A stretch of 64,000 bases of DNA from Hyphomicrobium_A sp963776675. Lineage in GTDB: Bacteria; Pseudomonadota; Alphaproteobacteria; Rhizobiales; Hyphomicrobiaceae. The number at the start of each line of letters is the position of its first letter. Positions within the stretch are counted from its first letter, which is position 1. The position numbers and the translations under genes were made by a program. Location: contig CAVZNR010000049.1 in assembly GCA_963776675.1 (NCBI GenBank), positions 186,001-250,000 on the forward strand. Direction: 5' to 3'. Below are positions 52,201 through 61,171 of this stretch, one piece after another. Below the pieces are notes generated by a model that saw only the letters and a program-made list of their open reading frames with translations, did no database searches and was not told the origin of the DNA.

Positions 52201-54618
52201 ATGTCACTTACGAGCAAGATTGCCGGCCTCGCAATCGTCCTGGTCGTCGCGACGATCGTGATCTTCGGCCTGTTGGTTCAACGCGCCGCTCAGGGAGCGA
52301 TTACGGCACGAGAAGGCGACCGCTTGATCTATGGCGTGTCCGACGTCGCCCAGAAGCTGCACGAGGAAATCGAGAAGGCCGTCCACGATGCGCAAGTCGC
52401 CGCCGCGACCGCGGCCGTGCAAGGTCTCGTGCGTTCGATCCAGAACGGCGGCGTCGATCCAATCGACGGTGTTACCACGGCGGAATGGCGCCAACGCATC
52501 GCCGACAATTTCAAAGCCATCCTGTCCGGCGAGAAGAGTTACCTGTCCGTGGACCTGCTCGGCGCCGACGATGACGGCCGCGAGATCGTGAATGTCGACA
52601 GGGGCAAGGACGGAAAAATCCGGGTCGACGCCGACGGCATCAAGCAGCCTGGCGATCGCCTTCTCTTTCAAAATGCGATGCGGCAACCGGCCGGCACGCC
52701 CTACATCTCCGACATCATGCCGCAGGACGGGGGCGGACCCCTCGTTATCGACGTCGCTGCCCCCGTGTCGACGCTGCGCGGCGAGAGGTTCGGCATTCTC
52801 AAGATCTCGCTCGACTGCTCGCGGCTTATCGCGCGGCTCGCGGGCTTCAACGATGCCGTGTCGAAGCTGTATATGACGACGCTGGACGGTCGCTACGTCA
52901 TCAATCCGGATGCGACCAGCCCACTGAGCAGCCATTGGCAACACCGCGGGCGTATCCAGGACGACATGCCCTGGCTCGCCCCCGCCTTCGCGAACACGAC
53001 CGCGGCGGGCAAAGGCAAGGATGTAGCCGCGGCAGCGACACAGCCGGTCGAAGCCTCGCCTCCGCGGGCCGCGACGCACCCCGTGGTTGCCGTCTATCCA
53101 GAGGGCGGGTCCTACAAGGACAAGGACCACGTGGCGCGCACGCTGTGCGTCTCCGCCGGCTCGGGCGCCTTCAAGCGCACCTGGGTCATCCTGGGCGTAA
53201 TCAACACCCACGCGCTCATCGAATCGGCTCTCGGCTTTCGGCGCTATGTCGTCCTCATCGTGCTGCTGCTGATCGTTCTCAGCGTTCTGGCGGCCTCCTT
53301 TATGGCTCAGCGCATCGTGCGGCCGATCTCGCGGCTTACCGAGGCGGCGCGCCGCGTGGCGGAGGGCCGTCTGGACGCCAGCGTTCGGGTCGAGAAGAGC
53401 GACGACAGGACAGTGGTCGAGCTCGCCAACGCGTTCGTCGTCATGCAGAACGCGGTGAAGCACCGCGAGCGCAGCCTTAGTGATGCCAAGGCACGCATCG
53501 AGGCGATCGTCAACAGCGCCACGAGCGCCATCATCTCGGTCGACGAGCACGGGACGATCATCCGCGCCAATCTTGCGACCGAGGCCCTGTTCGGCTACGA
53601 GCCCAGCGAGCTGAAAGGTCGAAAGCTCTCCGACTTGGCGCATGACAGCTACGTCGACAGCCTGTTCGATGGCGAGGGCGAGACCATCGGCAAGCCGCGC
53701 GAGATCATGGCCCAGCGCGCAGATGGAACGGCGTTCCCAGCCGAGATTTCCGTGAGCAGGGTGCGCACCTCCAGCAGGAGCCGCGCATTCGTGGTCATGC
53801 TGACCGACCTTTCGGAGCGCAAGCGCTACGAGAACCTGGAGAACCAGCTCAAGCTCGAGCGGATCAAGGGTGAGTTCGTATCCACCGTGAGCCACGAGCT
53901 GCGCACGCCGCTGACGGCCATAAACGGCTCGCTGGCTCTCCTTAAAAGCGACCGCCTCGGCAGCATGCCGCCCAACGCCAAGCCGCTGCTCAACATCGCC
54001 CACTCCAACAGCGAGCGGCTGATGCGGCTCATCAACGACATTCTCGACATGGAAAAGATCAAGTCGGGAACGCTGAGCTTCGTCTTCGAGGAGCTGGACG
54101 TGGCGATGCTCCTCTACGAGTCGGCCCGCGCCAACGCGGCCTACGCCGAGCAGCTCGACGTGAAGATCAAAGTGGCCCGCGTTCCCCAGGGCATCCTAGT
54201 CATGGGCGACCCCGACCGCATTGCGCAGGCGCTGTCCAACCTGATCTCCAACGCGGCGAAGTACTCGCCCAAAGGGGGCACCGTCACCCTGTCGGCCCAG
54301 AAGAAGGACAGCGATGTGCGCATCTGCGTTGCCGACAAAGGCGAGGGAATCCCCGAAGCCTTCCGCGACCGCGTCTTCTCGCGATTTGCGCAAGCCAACT
54401 CCACCGACGCGCGGCAAAAAGGCGGCAGCGGGCTCGGCCTCAGCATTACCAAGGCCATTGCCGAGGCCCACAGCGGCAAGGTCGGGTTCACCACCGCCAT
54501 CGGCAAGGGCACGACATTCTTTATCGACCTGCCCGCCGTGAGCGCCAAGACAGTTGGCGCAGTGGGCGATGAGACCGAGGGCGCAGATCCCGCCCGGGTC
54601 CATGCGCAGCGCAACTAG
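52201..54618 (+). CDS. Membrane sensor histidine kinase (dCACHE-HAMP-PAS-HisKA-HATPase)
   Basis: 805 residues. An N-terminal membrane helix (about 9-27), a large extracytoplasmic dCACHE-like domain (about 30-340), a second helix (YVVLIVLLLIVLSVLAASF), HAMP, one PAS (IEAIVNSATSAIISVDEHGT), HisKA with phospho-acceptor His565 in SHELRTPLTA, and HATPase_c with NLISNAAKYS, DKGEGIP and GGSGLGLSITK. No receiver or HPt domain is attached. The response regulator and HPt genes follow directly (54806, 55207). The start ATG at 52201 has no strong site; GTGAGGCA precedes it. Confidence 0.93.
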   Translation: MSLTSKIAGLAIVLVVATIVIFGLLVQRAAQGAITAREGDRLIYGVSDVAQKLHEEIEKAVHDAQVAAATAAVQGLVRSIQNGGVDPIDGVTTAEWRQRIADNFKAILSGEKSYLSVDLLGADDDGREIVNVDRGKDGKIRVDADGIKQPGDRLLFQNAMRQPAGTPYISDIMPQDGGGPLVIDVAAPVSTLRGERFGILKISLDCSRLIARLAGFNDAVSKLYMTTLDGRYVINPDATSPLSSHWQHRGRIQDDMPWLAPAFANTTAAGKGKDVAAAATQPVEASPPRAATHPVVAVYPEGGSYKDKDHVARTLCVSAGSGAFKRTWVILGVINTHALIESALGFRRYVVLIVLLLIVLSVLAASFMAQRIVRPISRLTEAARRVAEGRLDASVRVEKSDDRTVVELANAFVVMQNAVKHRERSLSDAKARIEAIVNSATSAIISVDEHGTIIRANLATEALFGYEPSELKGRKLSDLAHDSYVDSLFDGEGETIGKPREIMAQRADGTAFPAEISVSRVRTSSRSRAFVVMLTDLSERKRYENLENQLKLERIKGEFVSTVSHELRTPLTAINGSLALLKSDRLGSMPPNAKPLLNIAHSNSERLMRLINDILDMEKIKSGTLSFVFEELDVAMLLYESARANAAYAEQLDVKIKVARVPQGILVMGDPDRIAQALSNLISNAAKYSPKGGTVTLSAQKKDSDVRICVADKGEGIPEAFRDRVFSRFAQANSTDARQKGGSGLGLSITKAIAEAHSGKVGFTTAIGKGTTFFIDLPAVSAKTVGAVGDETEGADPARVHAQRN

Positions 54619-54805
54619 CGGCGCGGATCAGGGGCCGACCGGTTTGGATACGACGGCGGCCGCTCTCCTACCTTCGGACAGACGTATCGAGTTTGCCGGA
54701 CATTGTTGAGGCTTTGTTGAGATTGTTCGGCGTCTAGTTGCGCAAACGATCGAGGGGCCGGTCTCCCTCCGATTTCCGTCGCCGGCCACAACCCAGGAAG
54801 CCGTC

Positions 54806-55210
54806 ATGTCTGACACACTTCGACGCCTCACCTACGTGGAGGATGAGCCCGACATCCGCTCCATCACCGAGTTCGCGTTGAAGGAGCTGGGCGGCTATGA
54901 AATCGACGTTTGCGCAAGCGGGCCAGAGGCGATCGACAAGACGCCGGACTTCAATCCCGACCTCATTATCCTCGACGTGATGATGCCGGGCATGGACGGC
55001 ATCGAGACCTACAAGCGCCTGCGCGAGATTCCCAAGCTCGCCGAGATCCCCATCGTATTCATGACCGCCAAGGCGATGAAGCACGAGACCGACCGCTACC
55101 GCGCCTTGGGGGCGGCCGACGTGATCGCGAAGCCGTTCGATCCCATTGCGCTTCCCGACCGCATACGCGAAATCTGGAACAAAACACGCAATGCCTCGGT
55201 CGCGTCATGA
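54806..55210 (+). CDS. Single-domain response regulator
   Basis: 134 residues, one receiver domain with no output domain. The acidic pocket is EDE near the N-terminus (YVEDEPD), the phospho-acceptor is Asp57 in LIILDVMMPGMDG, the Thr switch is in FMTAKAM and the Lys is in IAKPFDP. It would be phosphorylated by the kinase immediately upstream and pass phosphate on to the HPt protein. The stop overlaps the HPt start (ATGA), so translation is coupled. Confidence 0.95.
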   Translation: MSDTLRRLTYVEDEPDIRSITEFALKELGGYEIDVCASGPEAIDKTPDFNPDLIILDVMMPGMDGIETYKRLREIPKLAEIPIVFMTAKAMKHETDRYRALGAADVIAKPFDPIALPDRIREIWNKTRNASVAS

Positions 55211-55575
55211 CGATGCAGGAGCAGCTGCGGGCTCTCGTGGAGCGGCACCTCGTTCACCTGGTCGAGCAGCTGGCGACGGTGACCGAGCTGTTGACGCCCG
55301 CGGGCGATACGTTACCCGTCATCAAGGCGGTAGAGGCACAAGCGATCACCCACCAGATCAAAGGAACGGCAGGATCGATGGGATTTCCCGAGATCAGCGC
55401 CATCGCGACTGCGCTCGACGACAGCCTGAAGACATTGAAGGCTGCGGACGCACCGATCCCACTAGCGGATTTGCAACCGGCGCTGGAGCAGCTCGCAAAC
55501 CTGCGGCGCGTCTCCGAAGCGACGACGCCGGTCATGTCGAAGCTCTATAACGCCGATCTTTCGAAGCTGGCCTAG
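55207..55575 (+). CDS. Histidine phosphotransfer (HPt) protein
   Basis: 122 residues, all helical. The HPt signature with phospho-acceptor His49 is present (AITHQIKGTAGSMGF: H-x-x-K-G-x-A-G). It should shuttle phosphate between the upstream receiver and a further regulator. The start ATG at 55207 overlaps the stop of the receiver gene. A longer frame from 54910 is a shadow of the receiver gene. It ends 12 bases from the convergent tadD. Confidence 0.9.
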   Translation: MTMQEQLRALVERHLVHLVEQLATVTELLTPAGDTLPVIKAVEAQAITHQIKGTAGSMGFPEISAIATALDDSLKTLKAADAPIPLADLQPALEQLANLRRVSEATTPVMSKLYNADLSKLA

Positions 55576-55587
55576 CGATCTTCCAAT

Positions 55588-56112
55588 CTACCGCTGCACC
55601 ACCACGCCCTCCCACGGATCGGGCGCATGGTCGGGATCGTCCATCAAAAGCAGATTGTTGGTGATGAACGGATTCTTCGGATCGCCATTATGCGCGGCGA
55701 CCAGGTTCTTCTCCGCCGCCTCGCGGTTTCCGAGCAGGAGCTGATGGTAGCCGAGATTGTTGAGCACCGTCGGCGTGTAACCGACCAGCTTGACGACGAC
55801 ATCATAGGCGCGGTCGGCGAGATCGAAGCGCCTGAGGCGGTCGTAAGAGGCGGCGAGACCCAGCCACGCCTCGGCGTTGTTGTGATCCTCCTCGACCGCC
55901 TTGCGGAACGACTTTTCGGCAAGCCCGTAGTCGCCGTCGCGATAGTAGCGCTTGCCCTTGTCGGTCAGCGACTCGGACGGCAGGGCCCCGAAGGTCGACA
56001 GGTCGCCCATGGGGTCGACCCTATACTCCGGAGGAAGGCCGCTGCAGCCGGCGAGAGCGCCGAGCAACAGCAAGGCGGTCATGGCGCCGATGCTCTTAAG
56101 CGAGCCTTTCAT
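55588..56112 (-). CDS. tadD: Tad pilus TPR lipoprotein TadD
   Basis: 174 residues with a lipoprotein signal (LLLLGALAGC, Cys at about residue 23). It then has TPR repeats (KGKRYYRDGDYGLAEKSFRK; AEAWLGLAASYDRLRRFDLA; NLGYHQLLLGNREAAEKNL). TadD is the outer-membrane-associated TPR protein needed for Flp pilus secretion. The ATG at 56112 follows GGGAGAAG; an upstream Met at 56127 would include this site. It is the last gene of the cluster. Confidence 0.88.
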   Translation of the reverse strand: MKGSLKSIGAMTALLLLGALAGCSGLPPEYRVDPMGDLSTFGALPSESLTDKGKRYYRDGDYGLAEKSFRKAVEEDHNNAEAWLGLAASYDRLRRFDLADRAYDVVVKLVGYTPTVLNNLGYHQLLLGNREAAEKNLVAAHNGDPKNPFITNNLLLMDDPDHAPDPWEGVVVQR

Positions 56113-56144
56113 TTTTCTTCTCCCCATCACTCGCGTCCTCGCGC

Positions 56145-57152
56145 CTAGAGAAACGCGTTCTGGATTCTGATTAAGACCGGCAGCATGACGACAACCATCA
56201 GCACCGGAAACACAAAGAGAGCCAGCGGCAGCACAAGCTTCACGGGAAGCGCATGCGCCTTCTCCTCGGCACGAAGCAGACGGCGCGCGCGCATTTCCTC
56301 GCTGAACACGCGCAACGCGTCGGAAAGCTTGGTACCGAGCTCCTCGGTCTGCTTGAGGAGCGCGCCGAGACTGCGCACCTCGTCGATCTGCACCCGCCGG
56401 CTCAGCGAATCGATGGCCTCGCCCAGCGGCATGCCAGCGCGCAACTCGAGGCTCGAAAGGAACAGGTTGGCGCCGAGATAGGGATGCGTCAGAGCGATCT
56501 CGCGGCTGACACGCTCGATGCCGGCGCGCGGGGCGAGACCGCTTTCGGAGGACACGACCATGAGGTCGAGAAAATTGGGAAATCCGTTGCGGCACTGCCG
56601 CTGCAGCTTCTTCTGGCGCAACCGCAAATAAAAGCTGGGCACCATGAGCCCGAGACACCCGCCGGCAGCGACATAGAGGGCCATCGGCACCATCGGCAGA
56701 TTGGGCCAAAAACGCACGATGATCCCGAACGTCGACAGCGAATAGGACGTCGCCATCGCCATGCGGGCGACGTAGTACCAGAAGACGGCATCCGCGCGAA
56801 AGAAGCCGGCGGTCACGAGCTCGCGCCGGATCCTGCTGACACCCTTGTCCTTGGTACCTACCTTCTCGATGGAGAAAAGAAGCTCGGCAGTGCGCTCGAA
56901 GTCCGCCGGCAGGTGCTGGCCGAGCCGGCGCGCGGCTTCCCCGCCATTGCCAGCAACGACGGAGACAGAGGGGCGGACGGCTGGATTGTAGGCGATGGCG
57001 CGGCGACGGACGGCCTGGCGTCCCTCGGCGACCTGCATCACGGCGAGCGCGCAGAGGAATACCGACCCGAAGGTGAGAGCCGCGATCAGCATCAGCATGT
57101 TTCCATCGAGAAACTGCATCATGCCCGTTAGATGTTGACCGACGGCCTGCAT
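56145..57152 (-). CDS. tadC: Tad inner-membrane platform protein TadC
   Basis: 335 residues. The T2SF domain is present (about 175-300), with the conserved FPNFLDLMVVSSESGLAPRAGIERV-type segment (in parts) and the final hydrophobic helix VLPLALFVFPVLMVVVMLP. TadC pairs with TadB as the polytopic platform of the pilus motor. The ATG at 57152 overlaps the TGA of tadB by one base (TGATG). The frame continues upstream as a shadow. Confidence 0.9.
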   Translation of the reverse strand: MQAVGQHLTGMMQFLDGNMLMLIAALTFGSVFLCALAVMQVAEGRQAVRRRAIAYNPAVRPSVSVVAGNGGEAARRLGQHLPADFERTAELLFSIEKVGTKDKGVSRIRRELVTAGFFRADAVFWYYVARMAMATSYSLSTFGIIVRFWPNLPMVPMALYVAAGGCLGLMVPSFYLRLRQKKLQRQCRNGFPNFLDLMVVSSESGLAPRAGIERVSREIALTHPYLGANLFLSSLELRAGMPLGEAIDSLSRRVQIDEVRSLGALLKQTEELGTKLSDALRVFSEEMRARRLLRAEEKAHALPVKLVLPLALFVFPVLMVVVMLPVLIRIQNAFL

Positions 57153-58132
57153 CAGATCTCGAACCTCACCATCCGATACATGACGACGTTGCCGAGCATC
57201 ATCCACATCGCTCCCAGCACCAGTAGCGGCTTGGTGACCGGGTTGTCCCAAACGGCGCCGTAGTAGTTGGGCGCAATCACCCACAGTATGCAGAAGAGCG
57301 CGATCGGGAGAATGCTGAGAATAATCGCGGAGAACCGCGCCTCCGCCGACAGCGCCTTGACCTTGAGGCGCATGCGCAGACGGTTGCGGATGACGCCCGA
57401 CAGGTTGCCTAAGATCTCGGCCAGATTGCCTCCGGTCTTGCCTTGCAGGCCGACGGCGGCGACCAGCAGTCCCAGATCCTGCTGCCCGACGCGCCGGTGC
57501 AGGTTCTGCATGGCGGTTTCCAAGTCCGAGCCATAGGTCAGCTCGTCGGCGACGATGGCAAACTCGGTGCCGACAGGATCGGGAAGCTCACGCACGACCA
57601 TCCGGATGGCCGCCTGCACGGGATGGCCGGCGCGCAAGCTGCGCACGAACGTGTCCATCGCCTCGGGCAGATGCTGCTCGAATTTCTTGAGCCTGCGGCC
57701 GCGCAGAAACACGAGGATGAGGAGCGGGGTGCCGGCGCCCACGATGATGCCGGCGATCAGCGCAAGGAAGCTGCCGGTGACCAGCAGCAAGGCGACGGTG
57801 AGGCCGACGGTGAGGAACACGACGATCGCAGGAAAGCCCGCCGCACCCAGTTTGACGCCCGACTGAGCGATGAGGCGATTGAGCCAGAGCACGGGCATGA
57901 CAAAGTCGCCCTCGGGCGAAAGGCTGCGCCGCTGGTGCAGCTTGACGAGCTCGTTGCGTTCCGGGCCGGCGCCGCGCTCGTTGCCCGACAGCCGCTTTAC
58001 GACGGCGCCGCGCAGCGAGGCGCGCCGGGAGAAGCCGAGGAAGATCGCTTCGAGCGCCAGGAAATAGGCGGCGAATATAAGGGCGAACAGGATGTAGCCC
58101 GAAGCAGCGCCGAGATCGACGTCGAACATCAT
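57152..58132 (-). CDS. tadB: Tad inner-membrane platform protein TadB
   Basis: 326 residues with an N-terminal membrane helix (YILFALIFAAYFLALEAIF), a second pair in the middle (IVVFLTVGLTVALLLVTGSF), a T2SF domain (LPEAMDTFVRSLRAGHPVQ; later LLVAAVGLQGKTGGNLAEIL) and C-terminal helices. It forms the platform with TadC. The ATG at 58132 overlaps the cpaF stop (ATGA). Confidence 0.92.
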   Translation of the reverse strand: MMFDVDLGAASGYILFALIFAAYFLALEAIFLGFSRRASLRGAVVKRLSGNERGAGPERNELVKLHQRRSLSPEGDFVMPVLWLNRLIAQSGVKLGAAGFPAIVVFLTVGLTVALLLVTGSFLALIAGIIVGAGTPLLILVFLRGRRLKKFEQHLPEAMDTFVRSLRAGHPVQAAIRMVVRELPDPVGTEFAIVADELTYGSDLETAMQNLHRRVGQQDLGLLVAAVGLQGKTGGNLAEILGNLSGVIRNRLRMRLKVKALSAEARFSAIILSILPIALFCILWVIAPNYYGAVWDNPVTKPLLVLGAMWMMLGNVVMYRMVRFEI

Positions 58133-59543
58133 AGCCGCACCCCGGGATGAAAGGCGGCATCGGGGATCTCGGCGCCGTTGACGAGCAAGGCGTCGAGGAA
58201 GGACGGCCGGAGACCGGTGGCTCGATACTCGCCTGTGACAGCACCGTCACGCGTGGGGCCCGTGACCGCGAAGGCGTAAAGCTCCTGCATCTGCACGACC
58301 TGGCCTTCCATGCCGGTGATCTCGCTGATGCTGGTCACCCGGCGCTTGCCGTCGGGGAAGCGCTGGAGCTGCACGATGATCTTGATGGCCGAGGCGATGT
58401 GCGAGCGGATGGTCGATTCCGTCATCTTGAAGCCGGCCATCCCAACCATCTGCTCGAGGCGCGACGACGGCGTCGCGCGGCGTGTTGGAGTGGATGGTGG
58501 TCATGGAGCCTTCGTGGCCGGTGCTCATGGCCTGGAGCATGTCGAAGGCTTCCTCGCCACGCACCTCGCCGACGATGATGCGATCGGGCCGCATGCGCAG
58601 CGCGTTCTTGACCAGCTCGCGCTGGCGGATCTCGCCGTCGCCCTCGATGTTGGGCGGACGCGTCTCGAGGCGCCCGACGTGTGGCTGCTGCAGCTGCAGC
58701 TCGGCCGCGTCCTCGATGGTGATCAGGCGCTCCTTGTGTGAGATCGAGCGCGACAGCGCATTGAGAAAGGTGGTTTTGCCGCTGCCGGTGCCGCCCGAGA
58801 TGACGATGGACAGGCGCGCGCGCACCGCCTCGCTCAGGATGCAGCGCCATGGCCGGGGCGAGTGTGCCGATGGCGATGAGGCTTTCCATGTCGTAGGCGT
58901 GGCGGACGAACTTGCGGATGGAGACGAGCGGCCCGTCGACGGCGACCGGGCGGATCGCCACGTTGACGCGCGAGCCGTCGAGCAGGCGGGCATCGACCAT
59001 GGGCTGGGATTCGTCGACGCGGCGGCCCACGGCGGAGACGATTTTATTGGCGATGCGCAGCACGTGCGCCTCGTCCTTGAAGCGCACGGGCACCGATTCG
59101 AGCTGGCCGAACCGCTCCACGTAAACGTGCTCGTGCGTGTTGATGAGGATGTCGGAGACGGTGGGGTCCTTGAGGAAGGGCTCGATGGGGCCGAGGCCCG
59201 TGAGCTCGTCCATCACCTCGTCGACGAAGGCGTCGAGCTCCAGCGCGTTGAGCGGCAGGCGCTCGCTGAGCACGTAATCGGAAATCACGTCGTAGACCTG
59301 CTCGCGCAGCTCGGTCGGAGATATCTTGTCGATCAAGGACAGGTTGAGCTCGTCGATGAGCTTGCGATGCAGGCGGACCTTGGCATCGATCAACTCCGGC
59401 TTCTGTAGCAGACCCGTGGCCGGCACAGGGACCTTCTCGGCCAACACCGGTCTCACGGACTCGAGAATGTCCAGCTGCGGCTCACCGCCGTAGGCCACCG
59501 GGTGAGCGCCGTTACCGTTGCTGCTACGCCGTGTAAAACGCAT
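58129..59543 (-). CDS. cpaF: Tad pilus ATPase CpaF/TadA, broken by two +1 frameshifts
   Basis: The frame from 59543 (MRFTRRSSNGNG) covers the N-terminal helical region (LIDELNLSLIDKISP and onwards to VSIRKFVRHAYDM). It shifts at 58841 (one extra C) into a frame holding the Walker A box SGGTGSGKTTFLNAL, the Asp box and GEVRGEEAFDMLQAM, and shifts again at 58465 (one extra G) into VGMAGFKMTEST and the C-terminal end. With both removed the protein is 470 residues, the family norm. CpaF/TadA powers pilus assembly and retraction. Both breaks fall in conserved coding sequence. Confidence 0.9.
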
Positions 59544-59569
59544 GAGAACGCATCACTTTCAACAAACGA

Positions 59570-60793
59570 CTACGCATTACGACTTTCCGACGCCCCGACC
59601 GCCCAATTGCGCCGACCGTTGGCGGTCGGTGCGATCAGGCTGGCAAGCTCGCGCGCAAGCCGGTTCGACGACTTACCCGCGCTCAACGGCTGGCCGCGAT
59701 TAATGGCCTCGCGCACTAGCGCCTTGTCCTCCGACACGAAACCCGCCAGGGCCTCGCCGAGAAGCTCGATGGCGTCGCGCTTTTTCAAGCCGCCACCCAA
59801 AAGCTGCTCATGTGCTTTGTTGACGATGACGCGGGCATCAGCTGTCTCGCCCAGGAGAGGCCGCACCTCGGCCACCAGCTCGCGCGCCTTGCGCAGGGCC
59901 GGAACGGTGAACTCCGTCACCACGAAAACCTGATCCGATCCCGCCACGACGCCCTCCGACCAGGGCATCCAAGCCTGCGGCATGTCGATCACGACGTTGG
60001 AGAACATCTCTGACGCGGTGCCCAGCAGGCGCGCGACGAAGGCCTCATCGAGATCCCGCGTCGAGGTGGGCGCACGCGGAGCCGCCAGCACGGCGATGCC
60101 GGAGGAATGGCGCGACAGCATCACCTCCAGGAGCCGGGCGTCGAGCCGCTGCGGCGTCATGGATACGGCGTTGACGTCGAAGCTCGGCGCCAGATCGAGG
60201 TAATCGGCCAGTACACCCGAGCGGAAGTTGAGGTCGATCAGGCAGGTCGAGCGGTACTGCTGGCGCTCGGCGGCGAGCAGGAAGGCAGTTTGGATCGCCA
60301 GAGTGGTGTTGCCGACGCCCCCTGCCGCGGGGACAAGCGCGACACAATGGGCAGCGGTGCCCGGGTCGGCGGCGAGCCGCGTGTCTTGGTAGGCCAGCGC
60401 CTGCTCGCAGGCGCGCATGATCTCCTCGATGGGCGCGTTGCCGGGCAGCCAATCGGAGACGGACAGGCGCAGCATGCCACGCACCGCGGCCTCGTCGAGG
60501 TCGTGCGAGATGGTGACGATGGCGCCGGCAAAGCCGTTGGCGCGCAGCGCGCTGAGCGAGGCGATGGCCGTGTGGCTGTCCCTCTCCAGGTCAACGACGA
60601 GCACGGCGGGGCCGCCCGCGGCCGCCAGGTGCGGCTCGACCTCGGCAATCCCACCCTGGATGGCGACAAAGCTCGCACGCGGGCCGTCTTTGAATGCCGC
60701 GCGCAGCTTTTGATGCAGTTCCGCATTGGGGCTGACCAGCGCGACGATGCCCATGCCGTCCGGAACAGTGATCTTTTCCGCTAGCATCTCCAT
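59570..60793 (-). CDS. cpaE: Tad pilus localisation ATPase CpaE/TadZ
   Basis: 407 residues. An N-terminal receiver-like pseudo-domain (about 15-130) precedes a MinD/ParA-type ATPase domain with a deviant Walker A (PAAGGVGNTTLAIQ) and a Walker B (VVIDMPQAW). TadZ-type proteins place the machine at a cell pole. The start is the ATG at 60793 with GGAG four bases before it. It lies between cpaD-like and cpaF in the standard order. Confidence 0.92.
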   Translation of the reverse strand: MEMLAEKITVPDGMGIVALVSPNAELHQKLRAAFKDGPRASFVAIQGGIAEVEPHLAAAGGPAVLVVDLERDSHTAIASLSALRANGFAGAIVTISHDLDEAAVRGMLRLSVSDWLPGNAPIEEIMRACEQALAYQDTRLAADPGTAAHCVALVPAAGGVGNTTLAIQTAFLLAAERQQYRSTCLIDLNFRSGVLADYLDLAPSFDVNAVSMTPQRLDARLLEVMLSRHSSGIAVLAAPRAPTSTRDLDEAFVARLLGTASEMFSNVVIDMPQAWMPWSEGVVAGSDQVFVVTEFTVPALRKARELVAEVRPLLGETADARVIVNKAHEQLLGGGLKKRDAIELLGEALAGFVSEDKALVREAINRGQPLSAGKSSNRLARELASLIAPTANGRRNWAVGASESRNA

Positions 60794-60835
60794 ACTGCTC
60801 CGGTCGTTGTCCTCAACGCTACTAGGCCACGACGC

Positions 60836-61171
60836 CTATTGGCCGACGGCCGCGCCATCCGAGCCGGAATCGCTACTCGACGAGACCGAGCTCGTGTTGA
60901 CGCCCTTCGGCTTGATGCTGGTATTGGTTTCGTAGCGCTTCACGGCGATTGCAGCGCGCTTGCCGTCCTGATCGATGCGGTTGTCCTTGCTCTCGGGCGG
61001 CCAGGGATCAATCGCCATCGTCGCGGCGTTGACCGCGTTGGCATTGCCGGCACCAAGCGTGACGCTGTCGCCATGCGCCAGATAGCGGTAGCGGTCGTCC
61101 TCATAGCAGCCGCTTAGGCCGACCCCGACGAGCACGAGAACAAATGGAATGCGCCAATCTTTGATGGTCAT
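60836..61171 (-). CDS. Short CpaD-like pilus lipoprotein
   Basis: 111 residues with a lipoprotein signal (VLVGVGLSGC, Cys at about residue 22). The middle (DRYRYLAHGDSVTLGAGNAN; then NAATMAIDPWPPES) resembles part of the CpaD secretin-associated lipoprotein, but the usual long N-terminal half is absent and the end is a Ser/Asp-rich tail. The ATG at 61171 overlaps the cpaC stop (ATGA), so it is translated with cpaC. I call it by position as much as by sequence. Confidence 0.7.
   Translation of the reverse strand: MTIKDWRIPFVLVLVGVGLSGCYEDDRYRYLAHGDSVTLGAGNANAVNAATMAIDPWPPESKDNRIDQDGKRAAIAVKRYETNTSIKPKGVNTSSVSSSSDSGSDGAAVGQ

Noticed and set aside
37219..58841. Programmed +1 ribosomal frameshifting as the cause of the broken frames
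   Set aside because: The sites share no slippery sequence, are not followed by a common stop or structure, and occur up to three times in one gene; sequence error or mutation is simpler.
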